From Rana temporaria (lineage: Eukaryota; Chordata; Amphibia; Anura; Ranidae): DNA of 64,000 nucleotides. The stretch spans positions 330,680,089 through 330,744,088 of the forward strand of contig NC_053489.1 in NCBI RefSeq assembly GCF_905171775.1. The letters run 5' to 3'. Each line of letters opens with the position of its first letter. Position 1 is the first letter of the stretch. The notes beneath the pieces are model-generated. The model was not told the DNA's origin. It worked only from the letters and a program-made list of their open reading frames with translations, and did no database searches. Shown here piece by piece: positions 44,850-56,478 of the stretch. The position numbers were made by a program, and so were the translations under genes.

Positions 44850-45780
44850 TGCATACTAGACATGTGCATTTGTTTTCGTCTGAATACATTTTCGTCCGAA
44901 TTTCAGGGATTTTTTGCGTTTGTTTTAAGAAAAAATAACGAACCCTCATGTCGCGTACACACAACCGTTTTTCGGGTTCTAAAAAATTATGTTTTTAAGG
45001 GTCTAGAAAAAACGACGTTTTTTTCAACCCGATCATTAAAACGGGCTTGCCTACACATGATCGTGAAAAAAAATGCTCTAGCAAAGCGTGGTGACATACA
45101 ACACGTACGACGGCACTAAAAAGGGGAAGTTCCATGCGGATGGCACCACCCTTTGGGCTGATTTTGTGTTAGTAAAAGACGATTTGCGCTTTTCAGTCTG
45201 TTACAGCGTGAGGAATGTGCTTACTCCATTGCGAACGCTAGTTTTACCAGAACAAGCACTCCCGTCTCATAACTTGCTTCTGAGCATGCGCTGGTTTTTG
45301 ACGTCGTTAAAGCCCACACACAACCATTTTTTACGACGTAAAAAATTACGTGAAAAATTAGAGCATGTTCGAAATTTTTAATGCCCATTTTTTACATCGT
45401 GAAAAATGCTCTGGAGCTCACACACGATCGTTTTTAATGACATTAAAAAAATACTTCATTTTTTAGAACCCCGAAAAATGGTCGTGTGTATCAGAATCTG
45501 AAAATCAAAAGATCTGACATAAAAAATGCTTTATTTTCGTTTTGTTGCGACAAAAGTTTCATATAGATAGAAGATTTGACATAACAGTGACAATAGCGAT
45601 CTGTTTCTATCGAACCTGCGGTTGAATATGCCTAACCTAACTCTATTAGCCCAAGATTATTCGACATAGAGAGAAAAGATTTGACATTATAGAGACATGA
45701 AGATTCAACAAAGCAGCTAAAACCATACGTTTGCCGCAAGCGGACATTTATGGTCAAAAGTAATCTGGCCCCCATATGAT
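44850..45780. mobile_element. Unnamed repeat split by a Harbinger MITE
   Basis: 'ctagacatgtgcatttgttt' at 44,855 begins a repeat with 'tttcgtccgaatttcag'. It is interrupted at 44948 and resumes at 45491 with 'gaatctgaaaatcaaaagat'. I cannot name the family; the right end is not clear. Confidence 0.4.
44949..45490. mobile_element. Internally deleted Harbinger derivative
   Basis: Left part matches the first about 280 bp of the element at 37617 ('gcaaagcg-ggtgac', 'acacgtacgacggcacta', 'ggggaagttccatgcgga'). Right part matches its last about 270 bp ('cgaacgctagttttaccaga', 'gagcatgttcgaaattttta'). The genes are gone. Flanks are TCA on both sides (44946-44948, 45491-45493), and the right tip seems to lack its last seven bases. 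Confidence 0.85.
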
Positions 45781-46389
45781 GTGTTAAAATTGTTGGTTGT
45801 GCAGTAGCCAGCTCATGTTTCAGATAGCGGTGTTAATTTTTTAGGAGTGAAATTTGTGAGGTGTCACCTAATAGGTAGCTGTGCACTAATGGGTTTCATA
45901 ACAAATGAAACAACACTAAAACACAATTGTACAAATATAACAACATTTGTGTGGATGAAAATATTCTGTTAAAATCAGTGCTCTTATAGTTTTCATGTTT
46001 CTCTCAAGAGACACACAACAAGCTACAGCTTCAATACATTTCCACTTTTACATGTTTACCCCACTGTAACAAATGGTACTTATTTTCTTGGAGGTAGAGC
46101 ATCAAAAATAGACAGTTAATTTAATCTAAGTGTCACTCATGGTTAAGCAGACCGTAATTTGTTCAGTCAGACAAGAAAAAGCCTAAATAGATGTGAGAAG
46201 TCTAATAAATCATGCTTAAATGTATAATTGGATAGAAAATAACTGGAGGTACTACAGTCTGTGTATCCATAATTTCAATAAAGAGCTGCAAAAAATAAAA
46301 AATAAAATTCAAGTTGATACAACAATATACATAAGTAATCTCACAGCAATTAAAAAAAAACTTTATAATGGAGAAGTTCTTACTGTATA
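45781..46389. other. Unclassified AT-rich sequence
   Basis: No paired ends or ORF found. Confidence 0.35.
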
Positions 46390-46397
46390 CCATAGGC

Positions 46398-47518
46398 CAG
46401 GAGTAGGCAACATTAAAGAGATGGAGATCTACCTGAACAACAAGGGAGAAGTCAAAGATCAGTGGGCACAGTGTCGCCTCCTCACACCTGATTTAATAAA
46501 CCTCTAATTGTGGTACTACCATGTTGCAATTGCATGCATTGCATGGTAATCATGGGTTTAAATCAGGTGGTGAGGAGGCAACATACCGCCTCCTCACCAC
46601 CTGTCAAACACACTCAGATCACTTTTCAGAGGAACAGCAGTGCATCTGCGACGTTTCTGTGTTAGCTGTGCTTTGCCATAAACTTCTATTATATTCTTAT
46701 TTATCCTATAATAGAATTCTTAGGCTAAGCACAACAAACCTGCATGAAAGCTGCAGGTACACTGCACTGCACTTGCGGTGTGGGTAAATCACACCACATA
46801 AGTGCAAAAGCATCTCTATACTATTATGCAAAGTGTATTACTTCACACTGACCTGAAGATCTCTTCTTTCCTACTTCTGGTACCACTCTGGAGACTGCTA
46901 GCCGGGATAAGAGGTGGAGTGCAGTTGGTATCACTCCATGAGACAGGAGCCGACACTACAGAGGAGGCATCAGCTCTTGCTCCCTACTACAGCTCCAACT
47001 TTACAAATACATACCTCCCAGCTTTTTGTGATAGGAACGAGGGACACCTATTAGCAAAAGTATGTAGGCATAGGTCACGCTCCCCCTCCCCCCAGCCATG
47101 CCCACTTAAAGGTGAATTAAAAAAATATGATCATTAAAGCCAAAGTTCTTTCTTGTAACCACTACTCTTTCTTTATACTGGCTTTTGAAATTTACCAATG
47201 CAGAAATGTAGAAACTGAATGAAAGGTTTAGCATTGGAAACACTTTTTGAAAGCTAAATAGTGCATTTTGTATACAACTATATAGGTTAAACCAAAATGA
47301 GGGTCAAATGAGGAGGAAAAAGGGACAGAGGGACTTTGTTCCAAATCAGGGGCAGTCCCTTGAAATTAGGGACAGTTGGGAGCTGTGCAAATAGTCCCTC
47401 TGCATTGCATTCTATTTGATGCTCTGGGATGAAAGGTCAGCCAGACCAGAACCTGATCTACCAGTCACCTGTCCGTGATCTACTGGTAGATCGCGATCTA
47501 CAGGTTGCTGACCCCCCA
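46398..47518. mobile_element. Non-autonomous hAT element, 1121 bp
   Basis: Ends 'caggagtaggcaac' and 'gttgctgacccccca', with the 8-bp flanks CCATAGGC (46390-46397) and CTATAGGC (47519-47526), one mismatch. Subterminal 'gatctacc' is found on both sides. No transposase reading. Confidence 0.8.
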
Positions 47519-47559
47519 CTATAGGCATTAGTAATGAGATGCACACATTAGGACAATTT

Positions 47560-48617
47560 TAGATTGAATATATTTTTATTCAGGTATTTTCAAGTTTTTA
47601 AAAGTCAAAACATAAAGGGGTACATAACATAGAAAAAAAGAGGGGGAGTAATACAGAGTGGCATCTCAAATGCCATATTTAACAACATACCTTGTTGATT
47701 TTAGGCTAGGTTTCCACTACTGAGACCCCAAAGTCATGGGGTTTACAGTGTGACTTTGCAATGCAATTTTTGGTGCGATGTCATGCGACCTGTGAGAACC
47801 ATGTGAGAACAAGTCGCACCGAAGTCAGAACAAAGTAGTGCAAAAACCTTTTTTGGAGTCGATGCCACTTGAGTCGCACCAATTATAACGGGGACCATTG
47901 AAATACATAGGTTTTGACTTGTCATGTGACTTCAAATGTGTCAAGTCGCACAACAACTCGCAGTAGTGGAAACAGAGCCTAAACATCTGGTAAGTAAGAT
48001 CAAATAAAAAGGAAGAGGGAAAGTATGAAAGAAAGGAAAGAAAGTAAGAAGAAAGAAAATGGTAAATACAGCATCCTTTACAACAATACAATGGAGTCTG
48101 TAAAGGTCATATTATCAAGAAGAGGGTCTGTCCAAACCAATGCTCCTACAATGGATATAAGTCTGAAAGGGGAAGCATCTTAGTGGGTTTTATCTTTGTT
48201 ATGAAAGAAGTCTCCTCCGAAGTTTATCAGATTTTAAATAATGGAGCCAAACATACCACAACTTATTGTACTTTCCTGTATCTCTTCCATGAGCATGTTG
48301 TCCTTAATAATATATATCCACAAAAGTAGAGGAGGTGTAACATTGTTTTTTCATAATTTAGTGATAAGCTGACGCGCGGCCAAAAGAAAGAATCTGAGGA
48401 GAATTTTTTTCAGAGATTTAACTGAGCTCAGCAGAATAGATGAAAGGACAATCTTGGGAGAGAGAGTGAGAGACTAATAAATTTTATTATATACCTGGAA
48501 AATCATTTTCCAGAAAGGGCAGATTCAATTACATTCCCACCATACATGCAAATATGTTCCTCTCGCTCAGCACCAGCAAATATCTAAAGAGTCCTGAAAG
48601 ATCCAATTAATGGAAAC
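47560..48617 (-). pseudogene. L1 ORF2 C-terminal tail and 3' UTR
   Basis: The minus strand from about 48,560 leftward reads as the C-terminal tail of L1 ORF2 across shifts ('RFFLLAARQLITKLWKNN', 'KDNMLMEEIQE'). The 3' UTR continues to about 47,560. A MITE sits inside it, and another MITE (48621) separates it from a short remainder near 49,351-49,390. Confidence 0.55.
47704..47979. mobile_element. MITE (ggctaggtttccactac type)
   Basis: 276 bp, ends 'ggctaggtttccactactg' and 'cagtagtggaaacagagcc', flanked by TTA and TAA. The body is inverted around 'aagtcgca'. TWA flanks suggest Harbinger-type mobilisation. Confidence 0.75.
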
Positions 48618-48620
48618 TAG

Positions 48621-49350
48621 GGGCCAGATTCTTGTAGAATCTGCGGCGGCGTAGCGTAAGCCATTTACACTACGCCGCCGCAACTTACTGGAGCAAGTGC
48701 CGTATTCTCCAAGCACTTGCTCCGTAATTTGCGTCGGCGTAGTGTAATTGGACCGGCGTAAGGCCGCGTAATTCAAAGGGGGCGACTTGTATTTAAATTA
48801 AGCGCACCCCCGCACCGATCAAACTGCGCATGCGCCGGGCGGAAAAATTGCCCAGTGCGCATGCCCCAGTTCACGACGGAAAACGTCAACGACGGAAAAC
48901 GTCAATGACGCCGACGTGAGCGTCATTGACGTAAAGTCGTATTCGCAGACGAATTACGAAAACGACGGAAAAAGCGGACGCTGACCCGACGCCATACTTA
49001 ACATGGCATACGACGGACCTACGTAAACTTGCCCCTCATATTAGCAGGGGCAAGTTTACGCTTATGTAAACGTCGTAAATTCTCTGCATCGTCCTCGCGT
49101 ACGTTCGGGAATCGTCGTAAATTGCTAATTTACATAAGCGACGGGTAAAACGACGAGGCGACACCTAGCGGCGGGAAAAAAAATTGCATTTAAGATCTGA
49201 CAGCGTAAGAGCCTTACGCTTGTCAGACCTAAGGGATATCTATGCGTAACTGATTCTAAGAATCAGTCGCATAGATAGGCCGGGCCAGATTAGGACTTAC
49301 GACGGCGCAAATGGCTTTGCGCCGTCGTAACGCCTTTGAGAATCTGGCCC
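48621..49350. mobile_element. MITE (gggccagattct type), 730 bp
   Basis: Ends 'gggccagattct' and complement, with TAG on both sides (48618-48620, 49351-49353). Long inverted repeats around 'tacgacggcgc' and 'cgtaagcc'. Same end type as 61637-62378 and 5147-7883. It inserted into an L1 tail. Confidence 0.85.
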
Positions 49351-49394
49351 TAGGTCTTTATTCCAGTGGGATGGTAGATTATAATTTTTCTCTT

Positions 49395-50488
49395 ATAGGT
49401 AACCATAAATCAAAGATTTCTGCATGAAAGTAAATGAGGCATGCCAGTCTCCCAAAGAGATCTTCATCTCCAAGTCTCTGGACAACAATCTGTATAAGTG
49501 GGGAGAGAGCTTTGACTATGGGAGAGCAGCAAAGAAAAGATCTGCTAGTTTGTTGGCCATATCACAGCCATCATCTGATTCCATTCCATCTTCATCTCAT
49601 ATAGAACCTGTCAGGACGATATATCCTGACAGACCACCGGCTGTGGGTCCCCTTCCTCCGCCATCTCCTTTTTTAGCAATTGTCCCTTTGTCTTGCCCAA
49701 AAAGAAAGCTTGCCATAGAGGCAGGAGCGGGGGATGATGAAGACATAGAGAGAGACATAGAGAGAAAGGGAAAACTTTGCAAACTGTGAAGATTTTCAAT
49801 TTATCTAATCATGAATTGTCCACTGAGAGCAGTCACTTCTTGCTAGAGGACTTACCTTTGCTCCTATAGCTCACCCCAACCCGTTTACTCTGTTCCTGGA
49901 TCTCAACAGATTTACCAGGAATATTACAGTAAAGCGTTTTTTCAACATCAGGGCATCTAACAGCGGCTCTGATGCTGTGAAAATTACAGCTGACAATTCC
50001 ATGGATACACAAATACCAACTGACATCTTTCACGATTGCAGTGCCCCTGAAAATATGGCATTAGATCATCTAGAGCTATTGTATACTGAAGATTCAGATG
50101 ACTATGTGGAATTACTCACCCGGCATTTATCCACATCACCACCTATCCAGCAGACCAAATTTCGGCCCAAATCAATTTTTTATCCCACTTTTTCCAAAGG
50201 GCCATTTGTACAAAGTTTTTATCAAGTCGTCTATACAGAGATCCAACGGATGTGCCAACGGTCTTCTTTATATAAATCTTCATCCAACTTGTCAACAGCC
50301 GAGTCATTGCCCTTAAACAACTCACAGAGAATAGAGAGCTAGTTATAAGATCAGCAGATAAGGGGGGCAGTATAGTAGTACAAAACCTTGCTGACTATAA
50401 GAAGGAAAGCTTACGGCTCTTATCTGACAGTACAACCTATCAAAAATTAGGTAAGGATCCTCTTCCCATCTTCTCCAAGGAAGCTCAC
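49395..50488 (+). pseudogene. Penelope-like element, N-terminal part
   Basis: Plus-strand pieces in several frames: 'AAKKRSASLLAIS' and 'KRKLAIEAGAGDDEDIERDI' (49,424-49,789), 'IFNLSNHELSTE', 'FRPKSIFYPTFSKGPFVQSF' (to 50,342), then QLTENRELVIRSADKGGSIV and 'YKKESLRLLSDSTTYQKL' to the LTR insertion. The ADKGG motif is typical of the start of Penelope reverse transcriptases. The reading resumes after the LTR element at 57,153. Confidence 0.75.
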
Positions 50489-51101
50489 TGTCACGTACCT
50501 TACCAGAGGCCGAAGTGCTGAGAGGGCTTCCCTTGCGACTAAGTGCAGAACGCCCCCTGGAGGTGACACAGGGGGAGCTATGCCCAGAGATGCAGGAGTT
50601 GCCAGCTGCGACTTGTTGAGTAGATGTTGGAGATCAGCTGTAGACCAGGATATGCAGTTAGGCAGGGGTACCACGGAAGTAGCGGATGAGGTGGACTGGC
50701 AGGAAACCCAGGGGTGGAGTCAGGAGCCAAGCCGGTAGTCATACACAGGAAGCAGAAAGTGACTGGAACAGGTCAGAAGGCAAGCCGAGGTCATACACTG
50801 GATCCAGCAGACAGGAACAGGACAAAGGATGAGCCGAGAGACAAGCCAGGGGTCATGCACGGAGAAGTCTGGTCAGGCAAGCCGGGTCATCAACAGGAAT
50901 ACAAGGAAAACAGGAACAAGAACTCTGAGGGCACTGACGCCAGGAGTCCCGCCCGCATTGCGGGCGTAATGGCGCACGCGCGTGCACAGTAAAGAACAAT
51001 GTATTTATGGTTTTGATGCCCGTATGCGCGCGCATGCGCACTGTGCTTGTAGGTCCATGCAAGACAGGTCTGCCAGTTCTTCCACGGTTGGTTCTCTGAC
51101 A
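50489..51101 (-). repeat. 3' LTR, lacking the promoter segment
   Basis: 613 bp. Compared with the 5' LTR it lacks about 60 bp around 50,925-50,932, the part holding the TATA box and predicted RNA start, and a few bases 'gaggg' stand in its place. Confidence 0.93.
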
Positions 51102-51116
51102 GTGCCCCCCCTCAGG
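51102..51116 (-). promoter_or_regulatory. Polypurine tract
   Basis: The minus strand reads 'ctgaggggggg' then 'cac' just before the TGTCAG start of the 3' LTR, the expected plus-strand primer. Confidence 0.65.
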
Positions 51117-51721
51117 GGCAGCCTCCGGATGCCCAAACGTACTTGCTTCTCAGGATACTTTCTGAAGAATTCAGACAACAGTTTAGGGGCATGAACATCT
51201 TTTGCAGGTTCCCAAGAGCTTTCTTCGAGAGAGTAGCCCTTCTATTTTACTAGGTATTGGATTTGTCTACCTCTCTTCCGACTATCCAAAATTGCTTCCA
51301 CTTCAAATTCCGTGTCCTCACCCACTGTAACTGGAGGCGGAGGTGGGTCTTCTCTTCCAGGAAAGGAACCGGTAATGGCTGGTTTGAGAAGTGAGACGTA
51401 AAAGACTGGATGAATCTTGTAGGTGTTCGGCAGGGACAATTCGAAGGCCACAGGATTAATTTTTTTCTTAATTTCAAAAGGACCAATGAATCTAGGACCC
51501 AGTTTCTGGGACAGACAGGACAGTTTAAGGTTCAAAGTAGAAAGCCAAACCTTGTCTCCTACTTCCGGAGTCGGACTCTCCTTCTTCCTCCTGTCATAGT
51601 ATTTTTTACAGTCCTCCTGGGATTTTTGCATAGTTTCCTGAAGAACCTGTAAATTTTCTTGGAGAAAGGTTAATCTGTCTTGTACGGCAGGCACCGTTGC
51701 CTCAGGGATGGTATTGGGCAA
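51117..51721 (-). pseudogene. Integrase C-terminus and chromodomain
   Basis: Continues the integrase after the L1 insertion: KKYYDRRKKESP, VGDKVWLSTLNLKL, KLGPRFIGPFEI, then a chromodomain beginning FEVEAILDSRKR and IQYLVK. A TAG stands where family members have tryptophan, after which KGYSLEESSWEP continues in frame. Chromodomains steer integration towards chromatin marks. The stop at about 51,242 truncates it. Confidence 0.85.
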
Positions 51722-51732
51722 GAAGGATGGAT

Positions 51733-52873
51733 GAAATTCATAATTTGCTTCCCCATATGAGCTTTGGTGTGGTCAAGCTTTGGAACAGAGGGGTGGAATC
51801 TCATTGATCTATTCGTCACTTGCTCATTCTGATCCGAAACTTACCTATATGACTGCCTGGGAAGCTGATTTACAGGAGGACTGGAATTTGAGTACGTGGC
51901 ACTTAGCCTTTTTACGATCCTATAAAGGTATTCTTAATACTTCTCTATCGGAAGCTTGCCTTAAGCTTATTACGAGATGGTATTTGACTCCGTCGAGACT
52001 CTCGAGATTTTTGGAATAAGATCTTTTATATGATCTTCAAAGTTACGGGGGTCAGGGTCCCGAAGCCACCTTCTATAGCGCTCCTTAATTTCCGAATTCC
52101 TAAGATTTCAAAATATCTCCAGAAACTTATATTTTTTATTCTTTTGGGGGTCAAGCTTACTATAGCGAAATCTTGGAAACTTCATTGGGTATCTCTTCGA
52201 GCTACCAAACACAAAATTTTGTGGATTATGTCGAAAGAACAATTGGTGAGCTTCCTATTGGATACATCCCAGCAGTTCGAGGAGACTTGGGAACCCTGGA
52301 ACAAGTATGTAGGCAGTGGTCGACCTTGGGAGTAGATGTAATTTTTTATACCACTGTGGGTATTTTGGCGGAGGACCTCTTCTCTTTTCTTCCCCTTTCC
52401 TTTCTTCTTTTTTTGTTCTGTTCTTTCTCGTTTTCTCTTGCTATGAAGGATCTCCCTTCTCTATTAGGTTGATGTTTGACTAAGGATAATTTTGGGTATC
52501 TGTTGAAGAGTTATATGTCTACAGGCAGTCGTTTTTCAAGGTAATACTTGTTAGCTTGCTCCTAAGATCGCTCACACAGTTAGATCCCATCAGGGGTGTG
52601 AGTGATGTGGAGGCCTGACTGTTTGATTACTTTTATGGTGGATTTTCATTTCTCCCCCCCTCTTTTTTTTTTGTGTATTTTATTCTGTAATTTTTATTTC
52701 CTTAGATTTGTTTGCAAATTGCTAATCACCATGATAGTTGTTCTGTACTTGTCTGTATGGTTTATGCTCTGATCGTACTGGATTTATACTTAGCAATCCT
52801 GTCTATTGTTTATCTTTGTTGTTCATTTTTATCTTTCCAAAATAAAAATCTATGAAAGAAATCCATAATTTGC
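51733..52873 (+). mobile_element. 5'-truncated L1 fragment inside the chromovirus
   Basis: Insert 51749-52857 between direct repeats gaaattcataatttgc (51733-51748) and gaaatccataatttgc (52858-52873), 16 bp with one mismatch. The plus strand reads as the C-terminal end of L1 ORF2 (SLAHSDPKLTYMTAWEADL, ITRWYLTPSRLSRF, shifts after) and a 3' UTR ending 'aataaaaatctatgaaa'. It splits the integrase gene. Confidence 0.9.
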
Positions 52874-52910
52874 CCAAAACGGATACTGGTTAGTGGTGGA
52901 GTGTACCGAA

Positions 52911-54817
52911 TTATTGTATGCAAATTCGGCACATGGAAGTAGGGCTAACCATATTATCTTGAGATGAGGTGGAAAAGTAGCGGAGATATTGCTCCAGTGT
53001 TTGATTGGTTCTCTCTGTTTGGCCATTACTTTGTGGATGATAAGCAGATGACAGGCAGATTTCGATGTTCAAGGCTTTACAGAGGGCTTTCCAAAATCTA
53101 GAAGTGAATTGCACCCATCTGTCGGATACAATACTACTGGGCAGGCCATGCAATCTCACAATCTCTTTGATAAATGTATGTGCAGTATCCATGGCCGAGG
53201 GGGTACCTAATAAAGGCAAAAAATGGGCCATCTTCGTTAGCCGGTCGACCACCACCAGGATTGTGGTAAACCCTTCAGAGGGGGGTAATTCCACTATGAA
53301 ATCCATAGATATCGCTTTCCATGGGTGGTCCGGGACAGGTAATGGTCTTAACAGGCCCCAAGCTTGTGTGCGGCTTCCTTTACTTCTGGCACAAACTGTA
53401 CAGGAACTTACAAAGTCCTTGCAATCCTTCCTCAGGTCCGGCCACCAGTAGGATCGCTGAATCAGCTCAGAAGTCTTATGGACCCCAAAATGACCGGCAA
53501 GCTGGTGTTCATGAAGGGTCTTGAGAAGCTGAAGTCTGGCTCCCTCTGGAACAAAAATCTTATTTCCGTGCCACAGGAGCCTTTCTTGTTTTCTGAATGC
53601 AGAACTCTTGGATTCAGGACATTGAGCAGAGGCTTGTTCCAGGGCTGACTTTAGGTCGGGCTGAATCAACAAAAAATTCTGGGGGGACAGGATGGTGCTA
53701 GGAACGACAGTCTCTGGGGTTTCTGGGAACATGTGTGCGAGGGCATCTGCTTTACCATTCTTGGACCCTGGGCGGTAGGTAAGATGAAAATTAAATCTTG
53801 AAAAGAATAAAGCCCATCTGGCTTGCCGTGGTCTTAGTCTTTTGGCAGATCTGAGATATTCAAGATTCTTATGGTCTGTGAATACCATGATGGGGTGAGC
53901 AGCACCTTCAAGGAGATACCGCCATTCCTCTAAAGCAGTTTTTATTGCCAGTAACTCCCAATCCCCCACGTCATAGTTCATTTCCGGCTGGCTCAATTTT
54001 CGGGAGAAAAAGGCTATTGGGTGTAACAGAGCTTTAGGGCCTTGTCGTTGAGACAAAACGGCCCCTACAGCAACTTCTGATGCGTCAACCTCGAGGACAT
54101 AAGGTAACGTTGGATCCGGGTGCCGTAGAATGGGAGCTGAGGTGAACAGAGTCTTTAGTTTACTAAAGGCCTCCTGGGCTTCCTGGGTCCACTGAAAATG
54201 GGTATGCTGGCGGGTCTGCTGGGTAATGGGGGCAATAATGCCAGAAAAGTCTTTAATACATTTCCTGTAGAAATTTGCGAACCCGATGAACCTTTGAATG
54301 CCTTTCTTATCAGTAGGGGCTGACCATTCCAGGATAGCGGATACTTTCTGAGGATCCATGGAGATTCCAGATGTGGAAATAATTAGACCCAGGAACTGTA
54401 TAGATGACTTTTCAAATTCACACTTTTCCGCTTTCCGTGCAACCTTAATGTAGCTAGTACCTTCCGGACATGGGTTCTGTGTAATTCCAAGGTGGCAGAA
54501 AAAATGAGTATGTCATCTAAATAAATGATTACAAAGTAATCCAGGAACTCTCTGAAGATGTTGTTCACGAAATGTTGAAAGGTCGTCGGGGCGTTGCATA
54601 GGCCGAAAGGCATAACAAGATATTCGAAATGACCGAAACGGGTTCTAAAGGCGGTCTTCCATTCATACCCCTCCCGAATGCGCACAAGGTTGTAGGCACC
54701 TCGTAGATCCAATTTAGTAAAGACTCGTGCAGTACGGAATCTCTGAAAAAGTTTGGGGACGAGAGGGAGAGGGTATCGATTTTTAATGGTGATTTTATTG
54801 AGTTCTCTGTAATCCAC
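52911..54817 (-). pseudogene. pol: Chromovirus reverse transcriptase, RNase H and integrase
   Basis: Reverse transcriptase with DYRELNKITIKNRYPLPL, VMPFGLCNAPTTFQ and the YLDD catalytic box (FVIIYLDDIL). A one-base shift near 54,430 separates it from the thumb. RNase H has VLEVDASEVAVGAVLSQ and FTDHKNLEYL. Integrase has an HHCC finger (HLHEHQLAGHFG-type region, CTVCARSK), D in MDFIVELPP, D in SDRWVQFTSRFW and E in YHPQSNGQTERTNQTLEQYL. The frame is then lost close to the L1 insertion. These enzymes copy and insert the element. Confidence 0.92.
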
Positions 54818-54823
54818 ACAGGG

Positions 54824-56473
54824 TCACAGGGTATGATCTTTCTTCTCTACGAAGAAGATTCCAGCACCGGCTGGAGAGGAAGATGGGCGGATGAACTTCT
54901 TTTCCAGATTTTCGTCAATGTATTGACGCAAGGTCTCGAGCTCAGTCTCTGAAAGTGGGAATATTCGCCCAAAGGGGATTTCTGCACCAGGCAACAACTC
55001 AATAGGACAGTCGTATGGACGGTGCGGTGGTAAGGTATCGGCTTTCTTCTTGCCGAAGACGTCTGGAGAATCATGGTAAGCTGAGGGAACATTTGGATTG
55101 GAAGTGGAGGCTGGCTGGACGGTGAGACAACTGGGAGAGGCTGAAGTCTCGGGACTTATGCAGTGCTGACGGCAGTAACCAGGTTTGAAGGAGATGCTCC
55201 CTGTGCTCCAGTCTATCTGTGGGATATGTGCCCGCAGCCAAGGGAGTCCCAGGATCACAGGAAACATTGGTGAACAAATAACATCCAGACAGAGGAACTC
55301 CTGATGGCCAGAATCAGTTGAGGCAAAAATAGGTAAAGTCTCTTGGGTGACAGGCCCTGAGCAAGGTGTAGATCCATCGGCTAAATGAATCTCAAGTCTT
55401 TGTACTTTTTTCCGCAGGGGAATCTGGTAGTCCTTAGCAACGGAAATGTCCAAAAAGCAACTACAAGTTCCGGTATCGATTATTGCTGGGAATCTGACCT
55501 CCCCTCTTGCCAACTGTAATGTGACATGGAGCACCAAGTGAGTTGAGGAGGGTTTCGAGACTCGGAGATGCAACAGGTTGCAGGAAGAGGATCTACAGGG
55601 CCGGGTTGGACACCTGTAGTGAAGATGTCTTGCCTCTCCGCAGTAGAAGCAAAGGTTCGCCTGCCGGCGATGCAGTCTTTCATTGGGGGTCAGGACAGGG
55701 CGAACCATACCAACCTGCATAGGCCCACTTATGAACGTGACTGAAGAGGAGGGCGCGTGAGCAGCTGGAGCCATAGGCTGTAGGTGAGAAGGCCGGCAGG
55801 CACGTTCAGACTCTCGCTCCCGCAAGCGCCTGTCAAGTTGGATGGTTAGCTGAATGAGCCCCTCCAAGGTGGCAGGAGCCTCCACTCGTGCTAACTCGTC
55901 TTTGATAGGTTCAGACAGGCCAAGGCGGAATTGATGCCTGAGGGCGGCCTCGTTCCATCCTGTGTCTGCAGCCCAATTTCGAAAGTCCACCGTATAGTCC
56001 TCTACAGGGCGCTGTCCTTGTCGTAGGGCATGGAGGGCTGCCTCCGCAGTGGCCGGACATTGAGGATCATCATATAAGGTGGCCATCGCTTCAAAAAATT
56101 AGTCCAAAGTGTTGATGGCGGGGTTCTTTTGCTCCAACAACTGATGGGCCCAGGATTGAGGTCCCTCAGACAGCAAAGTGATAACAAACCCCACTTTAAC
56201 AGTTTCTAGAGAGAAGGTCCTTTGCTGTAGGGTCAGGTACAGTATACAGGAGACCTTAAACGCTCTGAACTTCCTTCGGTCACCTGAAAAGCGTTCTGGA
56301 GTGGGTACACAGGGTTCCGGAGGAGGGAACATCGTCTGATTCGGAAAGTTACTTCCTAACTGAGAGTAGCGGTCCTGTAGGCTCATCACTGCTTGCGTAA
56401 GAGCTGCGACCTGCTGGCACAAAGTCTCGAGCGGGGAAGCACCTCCGTCGGCCTCTGAAACTTCTGGCTGCAT
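54824..56473 (-). pseudogene. gag-pro: Chromovirus gag and protease
   Basis: Starts MQPEVSEADGGASPLETLCQ. A stop (TAA, near 56,087-56,099) lies in frame between NTLD and FFEAMATL, and another (TGA, near 54,821) just before the reverse transcriptase block, while the frame is otherwise continuous, so gag, protease and the start of pol appear to have been one ORF. Capsid-like region, then the CCHC knuckle CFYCGEARHLHYRC, then an aspartic protease with IIDTGTCSCFLDI and VILGLPWLRAH. This gag type is the source of domesticated mammalian genes such as PEG10 and the RTL family. Confidence 0.92.
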
Positions 56474-56478
56474 GATAC
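56464..56478 (-). promoter_or_regulatory. Primer-binding site, self-priming type
   Basis: The minus strand reads 'gtatcatgcagccag' directly after the 5' LTR, overlapping the gag ATG. 'atcatgcagc' pairs perfectly with 'gctgcatgat' at the predicted RNA start in the LTR. There is no room for an ordinary tRNA primer site before gag. Confidence 0.6.

Noticed and set aside
53065..53648. Plus-strand ORFs opposite the integrase and RNase H region
   Set aside because: They are antisense shadows of the chromovirus pol gene on the minus strand.
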